Assembly: GCA_017648225.1 (NCBI GenBank)
Contig: JAGCJE010000071.1
Location: forward strand, 1 to 22,521
Source: Kiritimatiellia bacterium
Lineage (GTDB): Bacteria; Verrucomicrobiota; Kiritimatiellia; RFP12; UBA1067
Direction of reading: 5' to 3'
DNA length: 22,521 nt
Part shown: piece after piece, positions 1 to 6,832 of the stretch
Numbering within the stretch: position 1 is the stretch's first letter
Layout: each line of letters begins with the position of its first letter
Made by a program: the position numbers and the translations under genes
Notes under the pieces: generated by a model
Database searches by the model: none
The model's input: the letters and a program-made list of their open reading frames with translations, nothing else
What the model was told of the DNA's origin: nothing

Positions 1-230
1 AGAATTCCTGCGACGAGCTCGACACGATCGTCGACGCGGCGAAGGCGATTCCCGAGGTGTACGGCGCGCGTCTCTCGGGCGGCGGATTCGGCGGCAGCTG
101 CTGCCTTCTCGTCGATCCGACGGCTGCCGACAAGATCGCGGCCGCAATCACGAAGGAATACAAGGCGAAGTACGGCGATGAGCCCGTCTGCAGCCTCATC
201 AAGCCTTCCAAGGGCGCTTACATCGTCTAA
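1..230 (+). CDS. galK: Galactokinase, C-terminal fragment (5' end outside window)
   Basis: Reading from base 3 gives 75 codons and a TAA stop, without a start, so the gene is cut by the window edge. The fragment contains ELDTIVDAA followed by GARLSGGGFGGSCCLLV. This matches the third conserved GHMP-kinase motif in the form typical of galactokinases (GAR-[LM]-[ST]-GGGFGG). The protein would phosphorylate galactose to galactose-1-phosphate using ATP in the cytoplasm (Leloir pathway). The glycine-rich loop lies close to the phosphate-binding site in known structures. The tail ends SKGAYIV, which is a plausible natural terminus. Another sugar kinase of the same superfamily cannot be excluded from 75 residues, but mevalonate and homoserine kinases usually carry a different version of this motif. 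The next gene starts 17 bases after the stop. Confidence 0.85.
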   Translation, partial: NSCDELDTIVDAAKAIPEVYGARLSGGGFGGSCCLLVDPTAADKIAAAITKEYKAKYGDEPVCSLIKPSKGAYIV

Positions 231-247
231 TAAAGCAGGTAGATCTT

Positions 248-1369
248 ATGAAAAACATCATACGTGTAGCGGCAGTCGCCTCGACCGTGTTCGCATTGAA
301 CGCGGCCGCCGAGGAGCTCGATGACTTTATTGCAAATCTCGACGAGGTCGCCAAGGAGGCCGAAGAGGCCGACAACACCTTGTCAGGCCTTTCCGATAAG
401 AGCGAGGGTGCAGGCAAGAAAGACGCGTCAAAGCCTTTTTACCTCCTGCCCTGCTGCCGTATGGTGGATGGAACGGTTGAGGTTCTCAAACCCGGTGCAA
501 AGGCGTGGGAAAAAGCTGAAGAGGGTAAATATTATCCGCTCGGCTCGAAGTACCGCACCGGTGCGGCCAATTCCCGTCTCAGACTCGCGTTCGGATATTA
601 CAGCGAGATTACGCTGGAGGAGAATTCATCCTTCGGAACGATCTATATGCCTATCGGCGAGAAGAAGCGCGGCATCACCCTCGGCACCGGCACGGTGATC
701 GTAAAGATGCCCAATAATCTTCCCGAAGGGCTTTTCACGGTGAACGCGCCGGGTTTCGTAGCCTACAATCCCGCAGGCGAATCCAAGTACGTTTACACGA
801 AAACCGTCGACGGCGACGAGACCGTCGTACGCTGCGTGACGAAGACCCTGTCTCTTAAGGGGCGCAATTTCAACATCCCGTCGATGCGCGCCGCAAACGA
901 GCTTAAGATCCGCACATCCAACGATTTCCTCGTGACGTCGCTTCACGGCAACAGCGGCGATGTTCTAGTAACTCTTGACCAGGGTTGCTTGATAAATCGG
1001 GATCTCGGTACGGGTGAGACGAAGGTTGAGGAGAAAAAGCTTGAGTGGAAGCTTTCGCCTCGCACTTCGGTACGCATTTACCGCGGAAAGACGGATCTCG
1101 GAAACAATCTCTCCGTCACCGTCATGACCTTCGACGTCCGCGGGCACATGAAGAACAGATGCGCCTTCACCGAACATTGCGTTGAAGTCAATTCCGGAGA
1201 ACTGGCTCCCGCCTCCAAGAAGGAACAGGAAGAGCTTGCCAAGCGTGTAGCCAACATGACGAGCGGAGCCGAAGATGTTGAAGCCGTTGACACCGAAGTG
1301 GTAGACGGAAACTCGTCCTCTTCCGGAGAATCCTCGTCGAGCGGCGGTTCGGACGATCTCAGCCTTTAA
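248..1369 (+). CDS. FecR-like domain secreted protein with acidic/Ser-rich tail
   Basis: This 373-residue protein begins with a signal peptide (MKNIIRVAAVASTVFALNAAA, likely cut after Ala21), so it is exported. Residues 22-55 are acidic and charged. From about residue 68 to 210 the pattern DGTVEVLKPG, YYPLGSKYRTGAANSRLRLAF and ITLEENSSF resembles a FecR domain: a beta-rich fold in which a threshold-like region is followed by a strand pair with a conserved glycine. In TonB systems FecR relays a periplasmic signal to a sigma factor. In PVC bacteria FecR domains also occur in stand-alone secreted proteins of unknown role, and nothing here (no sigma factor, no TonB receptor) supports a signalling cascade. 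The last 25 residues are almost only Ser, Gly, Asp and Glu, ending DDLSL. The next gene, encoding a PpiD-like chaperone, follows after 51 bases. Assignment rests on pattern resemblance only. Confidence 0.65.
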   Translation: MKNIIRVAAVASTVFALNAAAEELDDFIANLDEVAKEAEEADNTLSGLSDKSEGAGKKDASKPFYLLPCCRMVDGTVEVLKPGAKAWEKAEEGKYYPLGSKYRTGAANSRLRLAFGYYSEITLEENSSFGTIYMPIGEKKRGITLGTGTVIVKMPNNLPEGLFTVNAPGFVAYNPAGESKYVYTKTVDGDETVVRCVTKTLSLKGRNFNIPSMRAANELKIRTSNDFLVTSLHGNSGDVLVTLDQGCLINRDLGTGETKVEEKKLEWKLSPRTSVRIYRGKTDLGNNLSVTVMTFDVRGHMKNRCAFTEHCVEVNSGELAPASKKEQEELAKRVANMTSGAEDVEAVDTEVVDGNSSSSGESSSSGGSDDLSL

Positions 1370-1420
1370 CGACTGTCGGCAGTTTCATGTAATCATAACA
1401 AAGAAAGAAGTAAAGTAAAA

Positions 1421-3082
1421 ATGGTAATTCAGAAGTTCAACAATCTCATCCGCAACAAGTGGGTATGGGGTGTTTTTGCGTTGGCAGTTTCAGCTATTTT
1501 CGTTCTCCCCGACGGGTGCCTTTCCGATTCCCGTTACGATGACAAGGCGGAAAACAAGCTTAAAAAGGCGGATCTCGACCGGAGACTTTTTGAAAAATGC
1601 CGTTTTCTCGTAAGATCCGCAATGCTGGGAGACCAGAATCTCGAGATGCTGTTCAACCGAGAGAATGCGGACTCCGACTGGAAGTTGTACGCCGCAATGA
1701 CGGCATTTGACGAAATGGGTGTCGTCGTGTCCGATAAAACTGTCGACGATGAGTTCAATGCCGCTTTCAGTGATCCGAACACGAAGAATTTCGACAAGGC
1801 GAAATTCGACGAATTCGCGGCGCGTTTGGGAGTTACCAGGCTGCAGTATAAGGATTATCTGCGCATGCTGATTACCGTCCGTATGGGATTGGCCGCGGTC
1901 GGATTTACTTATTCCTCGAATACCACGCTTCAGCGCGATGCGGAATGCTACAGGGCTTCCGACAAATTTACGGTCAGGGTCGCCACGTTTAACGAGGACA
2001 AGAAGGCTGCCGACAAGGTTACCGTAGACGACGCCGCCATCCAGGAGTGGTATAACAACGATACCAATACCGTCGCCTCGCTTCGTCTTCCCGACCGCTA
2101 TAAGCTGAGCTATCTGAAATTGAATGTTGCCGATACGAATATCCTTTCCAAGATTACGGTTACGGATGCCGATATCGAAGCTTGCTATAAAAAGGACTGC
2201 GAGGACGGCGAGTATGTCGTTACCAACGATGTGTTCAAGCCTTTGAGCGAAGTGCGCCCGACGATTCTCGCCAAGCTTCAGCGCAAAGCCGTCAAGGACA
2301 TGGTTTACGATGCGTTTGACGCGAATGAATCCAACGACAGATTCCTTGACGAGTATGCCGCATTGAACAAGACGGTGGTGAAGACCAGCGGCTGGATCTC
2401 ATTCGAACGCACTCAGTCGATGAGCGCCGAGTTGTACAATTATTACGTAGCCCAGGGCGATCTCTCCTATCCTAACAGTGAATTCACCTTTGTAAATCCC
2501 GAGAATTTCAAGGATAAGATCTTTGCGTTGGAGGATGGTTCGGCAAAGCTTGAAATCATTTCGACGGATAATTCGATCTGGATTTTCAAGCTTGTGAAGA
2601 GCTCGCCCTCGCATATCCCCGAGTTGGCCGCGATAAAGCCCGTCGTCCGGAAGATGGCGTTGTCCAAAGCGAAGGCCGAAGCGTTCAAGAAGACGGTTGA
2701 CGGAGTTAAGGCCAAGGGCTTTGATGAAGTTCTCAAGAGCGCGGGCGCGACGTCCAATGTCGTTTTCCAGCTTACAGCTTTAGGTTTCAACGGGTACGGC
2801 TGGGATTATTCGAAGGCCGGGTTCGAAAACGCGTGGAAAATCATTCCCGAGGCGTGCAAGCTGAAAAAGGGAGAAGTCTCCGAGATGATTCCTCTTTCGG
2901 CGGGCAAAGCGGCTTTGGTCGCATGCGTTGACCGCGTCCCCGGAACCTATGAGGATTATAGCGCGGGCCTGCAGCACGCTTCGATGGCCGTCGGATACGA
3001 GAGCCAGTATTTCAGCATGAAATTCTTAATTGATTGGCTCGAGTGGAATATGGCGCGCTTTGGGTACGAAAAAGAGAATTGA
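1421..3082 (+). CDS. Membrane-anchored PpiD/SurA-like periplasmic chaperone
   Basis: This is a 553-residue protein with a short basic N-terminus (IRNKW) and one hydrophobic segment at about residues 14-29, followed by a long soluble part. That is the layout of PpiD-type folding factors, anchored in the inner membrane and facing the periplasm. Residues about 45-165 resemble the SurA_N/PpiD helical chaperone domain: LDRRLFEK, a stretch of helices, then FDKAKFDEFAARLGVTRLQYKDYLR. The later part has the PpiD-style arrangement of ITVTDADIEACYKK, KPLSEVRPTILAKLQRKA and a C-terminal segment ending LVACVDRVPG. I do not see a convincing parvulin (rotamase) core with its usual active-site residues, so it may be a chaperone without isomerase activity. 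An A/G-rich stretch (AAGAAAGAAG) before the ATG may serve as a weak ribosome binding site. It forms a likely unit with the preceding FecR-like gene. Confidence 0.7.
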   Translation: MVIQKFNNLIRNKWVWGVFALAVSAIFVLPDGCLSDSRYDDKAENKLKKADLDRRLFEKCRFLVRSAMLGDQNLEMLFNRENADSDWKLYAAMTAFDEMGVVVSDKTVDDEFNAAFSDPNTKNFDKAKFDEFAARLGVTRLQYKDYLRMLITVRMGLAAVGFTYSSNTTLQRDAECYRASDKFTVRVATFNEDKKAADKVTVDDAAIQEWYNNDTNTVASLRLPDRYKLSYLKLNVADTNILSKITVTDADIEACYKKDCEDGEYVVTNDVFKPLSEVRPTILAKLQRKAVKDMVYDAFDANESNDRFLDEYAALNKTVVKTSGWISFERTQSMSAELYNYYVAQGDLSYPNSEFTFVNPENFKDKIFALEDGSAKLEIISTDNSIWIFKLVKSSPSHIPELAAIKPVVRKMALSKAKAEAFKKTVDGVKAKGFDEVLKSAGATSNVVFQLTALGFNGYGWDYSKAGFENAWKIIPEACKLKKGEVSEMIPLSAGKAALVACVDRVPGTYEDYSAGLQHASMAVGYESQYFSMKFLIDWLEWNMARFGYEKEN

Positions 3083-3122
3083 TCCCGAAGGTGCCGCTCA
3101 TAGATAATCGGTTTGAATATCA

Positions 3123-3551
3123 ATGACATTAAAGTTCAAAAAGATTCATCAGGACGCCGAAATTCCGGCATACGCTCATAAGAGCGATGCCGGAATGGAT
3201 GTTAAAAGCGTTGTTGACGTGACGGTTAAAGCCCATGACCGCGCTTTGGTTAAGACGGGGCTGGTGATGATTCTGCCTCCCATGTACGAGGCTCAGGTGC
3301 GTCCGCGCTCGGGGCTTGCGCTTAAAAGCGGCATTACGGTTCTCAATACGCCCGGCACGATCGATTCCGGTTACCGCGGCGAGGTCGGCGTCATTCTTTT
3401 CAATACGACCGATGTCGATTTTGAGGTCAAGAAGGGCGATAAGATAGCTCAGATTGTCATTGCCCCCGTCACGCAGCCCACGATAGAAGAAACCGACATC
3501 ATCGACGAGACCGACCGCGGCGAGGGCGGTTTCGGTTCGACCGGGGTCTGA
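3123..3551 (+). CDS. dut: dUTP diphosphatase (dUTPase)
   Basis: The product hydrolyses dUTP to dUMP and pyrophosphate, keeping uracil out of DNA and supplying dUMP for thymidylate synthesis. At 142 residues it has the usual length for the trimeric dUTPase family. All five family motifs are visible: SDAGMDV at 21-27, RPRSGLALK from residue 60, the uracil-binding hairpin LNTPGTIDSGYRGE from 74 with Asp81 as the candidate catalytic water-activating residue, GDKIAQIVI, and the C-terminal arm RGEGGFGSTG. The start at 3123 gives the expected N-terminus (LKFKKIHQDAEIPAYAH), although no good Shine-Dalgarno sequence precedes it. It is followed after 20 bases by def. A uracil-DNA glycosylase gene lies about 9 kb downstream, so both uracil-control functions are present. 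Very secure. Confidence 0.97.
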   Translation: MTLKFKKIHQDAEIPAYAHKSDAGMDVKSVVDVTVKAHDRALVKTGLVMILPPMYEAQVRPRSGLALKSGITVLNTPGTIDSGYRGEVGVILFNTTDVDFEVKKGDKIAQIVIAPVTQPTIEETDIIDETDRGEGGFGSTGV

Positions 3552-3571
3552 TATTTTTTCAAGGGGCGTTT

Positions 3572-4117
3572 ATGGTTCATCAAATCTGCAAATACGGCGA
3601 GAAGGTCCTTCGCGAAAAATCCGTACCTGTAGCGTCGGTTACCGAGGAATTGCGTATTCTCGCCTCCGATATGCTCGAAACGATGCGCAAGGCCCGAGGT
3701 GTCGGGTTAGCCGCGCAGCAGATTGGGCGAACGGAAAGAATGTGCGTGATAGAGATTCCGGAAGGGTGCGAAGACGACGAGGACGAGCTTTTTAATGCGC
3801 CCGTCGCGATGCCGTTGAAGCTGTTCAATCCCGTGATAATCGCGAAAGAAGGTTCTCAACGCGATAAAGAGGGATGTCTGAGCTTTCCCGGCGTCGGCGG
3901 ATCGGTTACTCGCGCTCAACAGGTGACGTGCCAATATCTCGATGAGAACAACCGTCCCCAGATCATAAGCGCGCGCGGATTTCTTGCGCGTGCGCTCCAG
4001 CACGAAATCGATCACCTCGACGGGATTCTCTATGTTGATCATCTTTCCGCGGTCGAGCGGCTCACTTTCGCCTCCAAACTCAAGAAACTCGCCAAGGCGA
4101 ACGGCGGGGTGCGATAA
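3572..4117 (+). CDS. def: Peptide deformylase
   Basis: The enzyme removes the formyl group from the N-terminal methionine of new proteins at the ribosome exit. It is a 181-residue metalloprotein, normal for the family. The three hallmark motifs are present: GVGLAAQQ (43-50), EGCLS (100-104) with metal ligand Cys102, and QHEIDHLDG (143-151) with ligands His144 and His148 and catalytic Glu145. A short acidic insertion (CEDDEDELFN, about 66-75) sits between motifs 1 and 2. A strong ribosome binding site (AAGGGG) stands about 8 bases before the ATG. The usual partner gene for methionyl-tRNA formyltransferase is not next to it; instead dut lies upstream and an SGNH esterase gene downstream. Confidence 0.97.
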   Translation: MVHQICKYGEKVLREKSVPVASVTEELRILASDMLETMRKARGVGLAAQQIGRTERMCVIEIPEGCEDDEDELFNAPVAMPLKLFNPVIIAKEGSQRDKEGCLSFPGVGGSVTRAQQVTCQYLDENNRPQIISARGFLARALQHEIDHLDGILYVDHLSAVERLTFASKLKKLAKANGGVR

Positions 4118-4142
4118 AATTTAAAATAATAGGAGCATATTA

Positions 4143-5264
4143 ATGAAAAAGTCTTTTCTAGTTGTTTTTGCAATGGCGCTCGCTTCATGTGTCAGCGCGC
4201 AGAGTAATGACATTGCAAAGTATGATCCTAATATGGCGATTGATAATGCCATAGTTACTAATGGCGTTAAATGGATTGACGGTAAGTATCTTCCGATTGA
4301 GGGTAAGGCGTTTGCCGATGTAGATCATTTTTATGATCGACTTCCTAAGAATGTTACAACGAATGTTAATCGCGGTGTTCGCGCGATGAAGCATTTTACG
4401 GCTGGTATGCAGGCTAGATTTTCAACGACTTCTAAAAAGCTCCAGATTAAGTGGGTTCCTTACGATAAGAAACTCGCTATGAATCACATGCCTGCTACTG
4501 GTGTCAGCGGCGTTGACGTATATGTTCGTAAGCCCGGTAAGACATGGCGTTATGCTAAGACCGGTAGAATTTCAGATGCTAAGGGTTCTGCCGTTACAGT
4601 TGATCTTTGGGGTGGTTTTAATGAGGTTATTATTAACTTCCCCTTGTATAATGGTTTAAAGTCTCTTAAGATAGGTATTGACGAAAAGGCTACGCTCGCG
4701 CCCTTGCCTCCTCGCGCTAGCGGTGTTAATAAGCCTGTTGTTTTCTACGGAACTTCCATTACTCATGGTGGCTGCGCCTCTCGCCCTGGCTTAGCTTTTG
4801 TAAATATTATTGGCCGCGATCTCGATGTTCCTGTAGTTAATCTTGGCTTTTCTGGCTCTGGTAAGATGGAGTATGAGATGAGTGAGCATGTCTCGGCTAT
4901 TGATGCGAGCTGCTATGTTCTCGATTGCCTTTGGAATATGAAGTATCAGGATAAGCTCGGGCTTCCTGAGTATGAGCCCTTTATCCGCAATCTCCGCGCG
5001 AAGCGTCCCGGAGTGCCGATCATCATGGCGGGTCATTGCGACGTTTTCTGCAGGCCCGTGAATCCGAAGGAGAATTTTACGCGTAAACTTTACGATAAGC
5101 TGATTGCCGAAGGATGGAAGGATCTTTATTTCCTTCCGAGCGTCGGCATGCTCGGTGACGACAGAGAAGGAACCGTCGACGGTGTTCATCCCAACGACAT
5201 CGGAATGGTCCGTATGGCTGAAGCGTACGGCAAGGTCGTCAAGGAAGCGCTTAAGCTGAAGTGA
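4143..5264 (+). CDS. Secreted SGNH/GDSL-family esterase with N-terminal beta domain
   Basis: This 373-residue protein has a signal sequence (MKKSFLVVFAMALASC). Residues 13-16 (LASC) also fit a lipobox, so it is either a lipoprotein on Cys16 or is cut after VSA (17-19). Residues about 30-190 form a beta-rich N-terminal domain ending FPLYNGLKSLKIGI, which resembles the GxDLY domain paired with SGNH hydrolases. The catalytic domain follows: block I VVFYGTSITHGG with candidate nucleophile Ser205, block II NLGFSGSG, a block III region with CLWNM, and DGVHPND with candidate Asp346 and His349. The family removes acyl groups from polysaccharides or other esters; the substrate cannot be told here. The ATG has a good AGGAG site seven bases upstream. 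Base composition is odd: the first three quarters use mainly T-ending codons, then the gene returns to the G/C-ending usage of its neighbours near base 4975. Confidence 0.85.
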   Translation: MKKSFLVVFAMALASCVSAQSNDIAKYDPNMAIDNAIVTNGVKWIDGKYLPIEGKAFADVDHFYDRLPKNVTTNVNRGVRAMKHFTAGMQARFSTTSKKLQIKWVPYDKKLAMNHMPATGVSGVDVYVRKPGKTWRYAKTGRISDAKGSAVTVDLWGGFNEVIINFPLYNGLKSLKIGIDEKATLAPLPPRASGVNKPVVFYGTSITHGGCASRPGLAFVNIIGRDLDVPVVNLGFSGSGKMEYEMSEHVSAIDASCYVLDCLWNMKYQDKLGLPEYEPFIRNLRAKRPGVPIIMAGHCDVFCRPVNPKENFTRKLYDKLIAEGWKDLYFLPSVGMLGDDREGTVDGVHPNDIGMVRMAEAYGKVVKEALKLK

Positions 5265-5283
5265 GCCATACCTGACGTCGGGT

Positions 5284-5328
5284 AAAAAAAAGAATGAGCC
5301 GCGGTGACTTCGCGGCTCATCATTTTTA
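5284..5328. terminator. Bidirectional intrinsic terminator between convergent genes
   Basis: A perfect 10-bp inverted repeat (ATGAGCCGCG at 5294-5303 and CGCGGCTCAT at 5311-5320) encloses a 7-base loop. An A run (5284-5291) lies on the left and a T run (5323-5327) on the right, so each strand reads as a GC-rich hairpin followed by U residues. It lies between the SGNH esterase gene (+) and the glycogen-binding-domain gene (-) and can end transcription from both. Confidence 0.9.
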
Positions 5329-5347
5329 TCCGGTCGGTCGTAGGGTC

Positions 5348-5701
5348 TTACTTGACAACGACGACGGAGTTGAACGTACCCTGATCGTTCTGAACGGAGT
5401 TGACGTTTTCAGGGTCGGCGCACCAGGTGCCGTCGATGACGAACTTGTACTGGTACTCGCCGGGGACGAGCTTGACCGTGGCGGCGTAGATGCCGTCCTT
5501 GGCCTTGTACGCCATCTTCTTGGCGGCGGGATCCCACTTGTTGAAATCACCGGCGAGATAGACGGCCTTGCCCTTTTCGGCGTGAACCGTAAACGTGACC
5601 GATTTTGCGGCCGGCTTTGCGGCAGCCTTCTTGGCTACGGGCTTCTCAATCTTCTTTGAGACAACCTTCTTGCAGGTGCATTTCTTAGCTGTAATTTTCA
5701 T
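5348..5701 (-). CDS. Small Lys/Ala-rich protein with AMPK-type glycogen-binding domain (CBM48-like)
   Basis: The chosen start is the ATG at 5701, giving 117 residues; it is preceded by AAAGGAACAGG on the coding strand. An in-frame TTG at 5734 would add 11 residues and is less likely. Residues 1-33 are rich in Lys and Ala (KKCTCKK, VAKKAAAKPAAK) and resemble histone-like tails, with two cysteines at 8 and 10. Residues 35-117 match the early-set beta sandwich of AMPK-beta/isoamylase N-terminal domains: VYLAGDFNKWDP, DGIYAATVKLVPGEYQYKFVIDG and a Trp in GTWCADPEN. Such domains bind alpha-glucan chains such as glycogen. There is no attached enzyme, so it may be an adaptor or a regulator of glycogen enzymes; this is inference. 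It is transcribed alone, from its own promoter, divergently from the ftsB-like operon. The two-part architecture is clear but the function is not. Confidence 0.8.
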   Translation of the reverse strand: MKITAKKCTCKKVVSKKIEKPVAKKAAAKPAAKSVTFTVHAEKGKAVYLAGDFNKWDPAAKKMAYKAKDGIYAATVKLVPGEYQYKFVIDGTWCADPENVNSVQNDQGTFNSVVVVK

Positions 5702-5761
5702 TTTAGCCTGTTCCTTTACTTTTTGTCCCTGCAATGTATCTTATTAGCAGTGAACGGGCGT

Positions 5762-5791
5762 ATAGTATCTCACTTTTTTTTGTAAAGTCAA
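5762..5791 (-). promoter_or_regulatory. Sigma70-type promoter for the glycogen-binding-domain gene
   Basis: On the minus strand TTGACT (5786-5791) is followed by an 18-base A-rich spacer and TACTAT (5762-5767). The -35 matches consensus at five of six bases and the -10 at four. Transcription would begin near 5755, leaving a leader of about 55 bases before the ATG at 5701. It is the only promoter in this window with a good -35 box. Confidence 0.6.
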
Positions 5792-5811
5792 TGTTTTTTA
5801 TTTAACTTTTT

Positions 5812-5819
5812 GATATAAT
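5812..5819 (+). promoter_or_regulatory. Extended -10 promoter of the ftsB-lgt-holA-ligA operon
   Basis: TGATATAAT, starting at the T of 5811, is a perfect extended -10 (TGnTATAAT, hexamer 5814-5819) without a recognisable -35 at the right distance. Only seven bases (TACACCC) separate it from the ATG at 5827, so the predicted transcript starts at or next to the start codon and would be leaderless. No Shine-Dalgarno sequence is present. Confidence 0.7.
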
Positions 5820-5826
5820 TACACCC

Positions 5827-6126
5827 ATGAAAGAGAATACGAAAGATAAAATCTACACGATTTTTACGGTTGTCGTAATCCTGCTGGTATTGATCATAGG
5901 CGTCTTTAATTGGCTGCCTGTCTTGAGGCGTCATTCGAATCTTAAGGATAAAGAGGCCGACCTGACCGCTAAAATAGAGGAAGTCAAGAGTGAAAACAAT
6001 AAGGTGAGCGAAGCGAGAAATCGGTTTAAATCATCGTCGGAGCAGGTTGAGGCGGTAGCGCGTCAGGATCATCGGGTTTATCCGGGCGAGGTAGTTTATA
6101 AATTTCCAGAAAACGGTAAAAAGTAA
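5827..6126 (+). CDS. FtsB/DivIC-like cell division protein
   Basis: This 99-residue protein has a short cytoplasmic N-terminus, one membrane segment (about 10-30, VVVILLVLIIGVFNWL), a charged coiled-coil stretch (about 36-75) and a C-terminal motif ARQDHRVYPGEVVYKF. The last part closely resembles the end of FtsB/DivIC proteins, where a PGE(V/I)-x-[YF] signature closes the coiled coil. Such proteins bridge FtsL and FtsQ (or their equivalents) in the divisome and help activate septal wall synthesis. Length and topology fit. There is no other methionine, so the start is fixed, yet there is no ribosome binding site and the promoter -10 element lies seven bases upstream, implying a leaderless message. 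It is the first gene of a seven-gene run ending with ligA. I leave the symbol empty because ftsB and divIC cannot be separated by eye. Confidence 0.8.
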   Translation: MKENTKDKIYTIFTVVVILLVLIIGVFNWLPVLRRHSNLKDKEADLTAKIEEVKSENNKVSEARNRFKSSSEQVEAVARQDHRVYPGEVVYKFPENGKK

Positions 6127-6138
6127 AATTAACGTCAT

Positions 6139-6813
6139 ATGATTGCGAAGATTATGAGGGCCCTCCTTGGGGTGTTGCTGTTGCCCGCGTGTTTTGCGTT
6201 CGGGCGTTCGTTCTGCTCCATTCTGGTGAAATCCAACATTCCGCTGTTTGAGGGGGCTTGTCTCGTTTTGGGAGTCGTCGCGTTCATATTATGCTGGGTC
6301 TTCCTTTCGCATCCCGTTAAAACGTACGTGTTCGGCCATGAGCTTACTCATGCTTTCTGGGGTCTTTTGTTTTTTGCGAAGCCCAGCAGGTTGAAGGTCG
6401 GAGAAAAAGGGGGTAGCGTCAACCTTACCAAGACCAACTTTCTGATCACCCTTGCGCCTTATTTCTTTCCGTTCTATACGTTTCTCATAATCGTGGCGGC
6501 ATTGATAACGATGATATTTGTAAAGCCTTTGCCGATGTTGCCTTTATGGATCTTCTTCATCGGATTCACATGGGCGTTTCATATTCTGTTCACGTTTGAA
6601 ACTCTCTCCCAGCGTCAGCCCGATATAACGCTGTACGGCCGTCTCTTTTCATGGACATTTATTTTCATCGCGAATATTTTCGTCATGCTGTTGTGGCTGT
6701 CGGTTGTCACGTCGATCTTCGGGTTCGCCGTATCGTGCGTTTGGTCTTCGCTTGTCGACGCGTATTCATGGACGTTCAGCGCAGTAGCTGGTATTTTTTC
6801 GCTTATCTTCTGA
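6139..6813 (+). CDS. Predicted polytopic membrane zinc metalloprotease (M50-like)
   Basis: The 224-residue product is very hydrophobic, with roughly five to six membrane segments: about 8-28, 38-57, 100-127, 132-153, 168-190 and 195-222. It has a zinc-protease signature FGHELTHAFWG with HELTH at 67-71, placed at the end of the second hydrophobic segment as in site-2-type (M50) proteases. The classical NPDG motif is absent. Asp162 in RQPDITLYG is a possible third metal ligand, a suggestion from position only. A conserved-looking GGSVNLTKTNFLITLAPYFFP segment follows the active site, similar in character to the membrane-adjacent loop of M50B relatives. Its substrate is unknown. It lies 12 bases after the ftsB-like gene and 19 before lgt, with no clear Shine-Dalgarno site, so it is probably co-expressed with envelope genes. 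An inactive relative is possible but HExxH is intact. Confidence 0.6.
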   Translation: MIAKIMRALLGVLLLPACFAFGRSFCSILVKSNIPLFEGACLVLGVVAFILCWVFLSHPVKTYVFGHELTHAFWGLLFFAKPSRLKVGEKGGSVNLTKTNFLITLAPYFFPFYTFLIIVAALITMIFVKPLPMLPLWIFFIGFTWAFHILFTFETLSQRQPDITLYGRLFSWTFIFIANIFVMLLWLSVVTSIFGFAVSCVWSSLVDAYSWTFSAVAGIFSLIF

Positions 6814-6832
6814 TCGGGAGGTTTAAGTAACC

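Noticed and set aside
1370..1420. Terminator after the FecR-like gene
   Set aside because: Only a 4-bp stem (ACTG/CAGT) with no T run was found, so it is not supported.
5294..5659. 121-codon plus-strand open frame
   Set aside because: It starts inside the terminator hairpin and is antisense to the glycogen-binding-domain gene, whose protein match is clear.
5702..5734. TTG start at 5734 for the glycogen-binding-domain protein
   Set aside because: The ATG at 5701 has AAAGGAACAGG just upstream, while the TTG extension adds residues with no family support.
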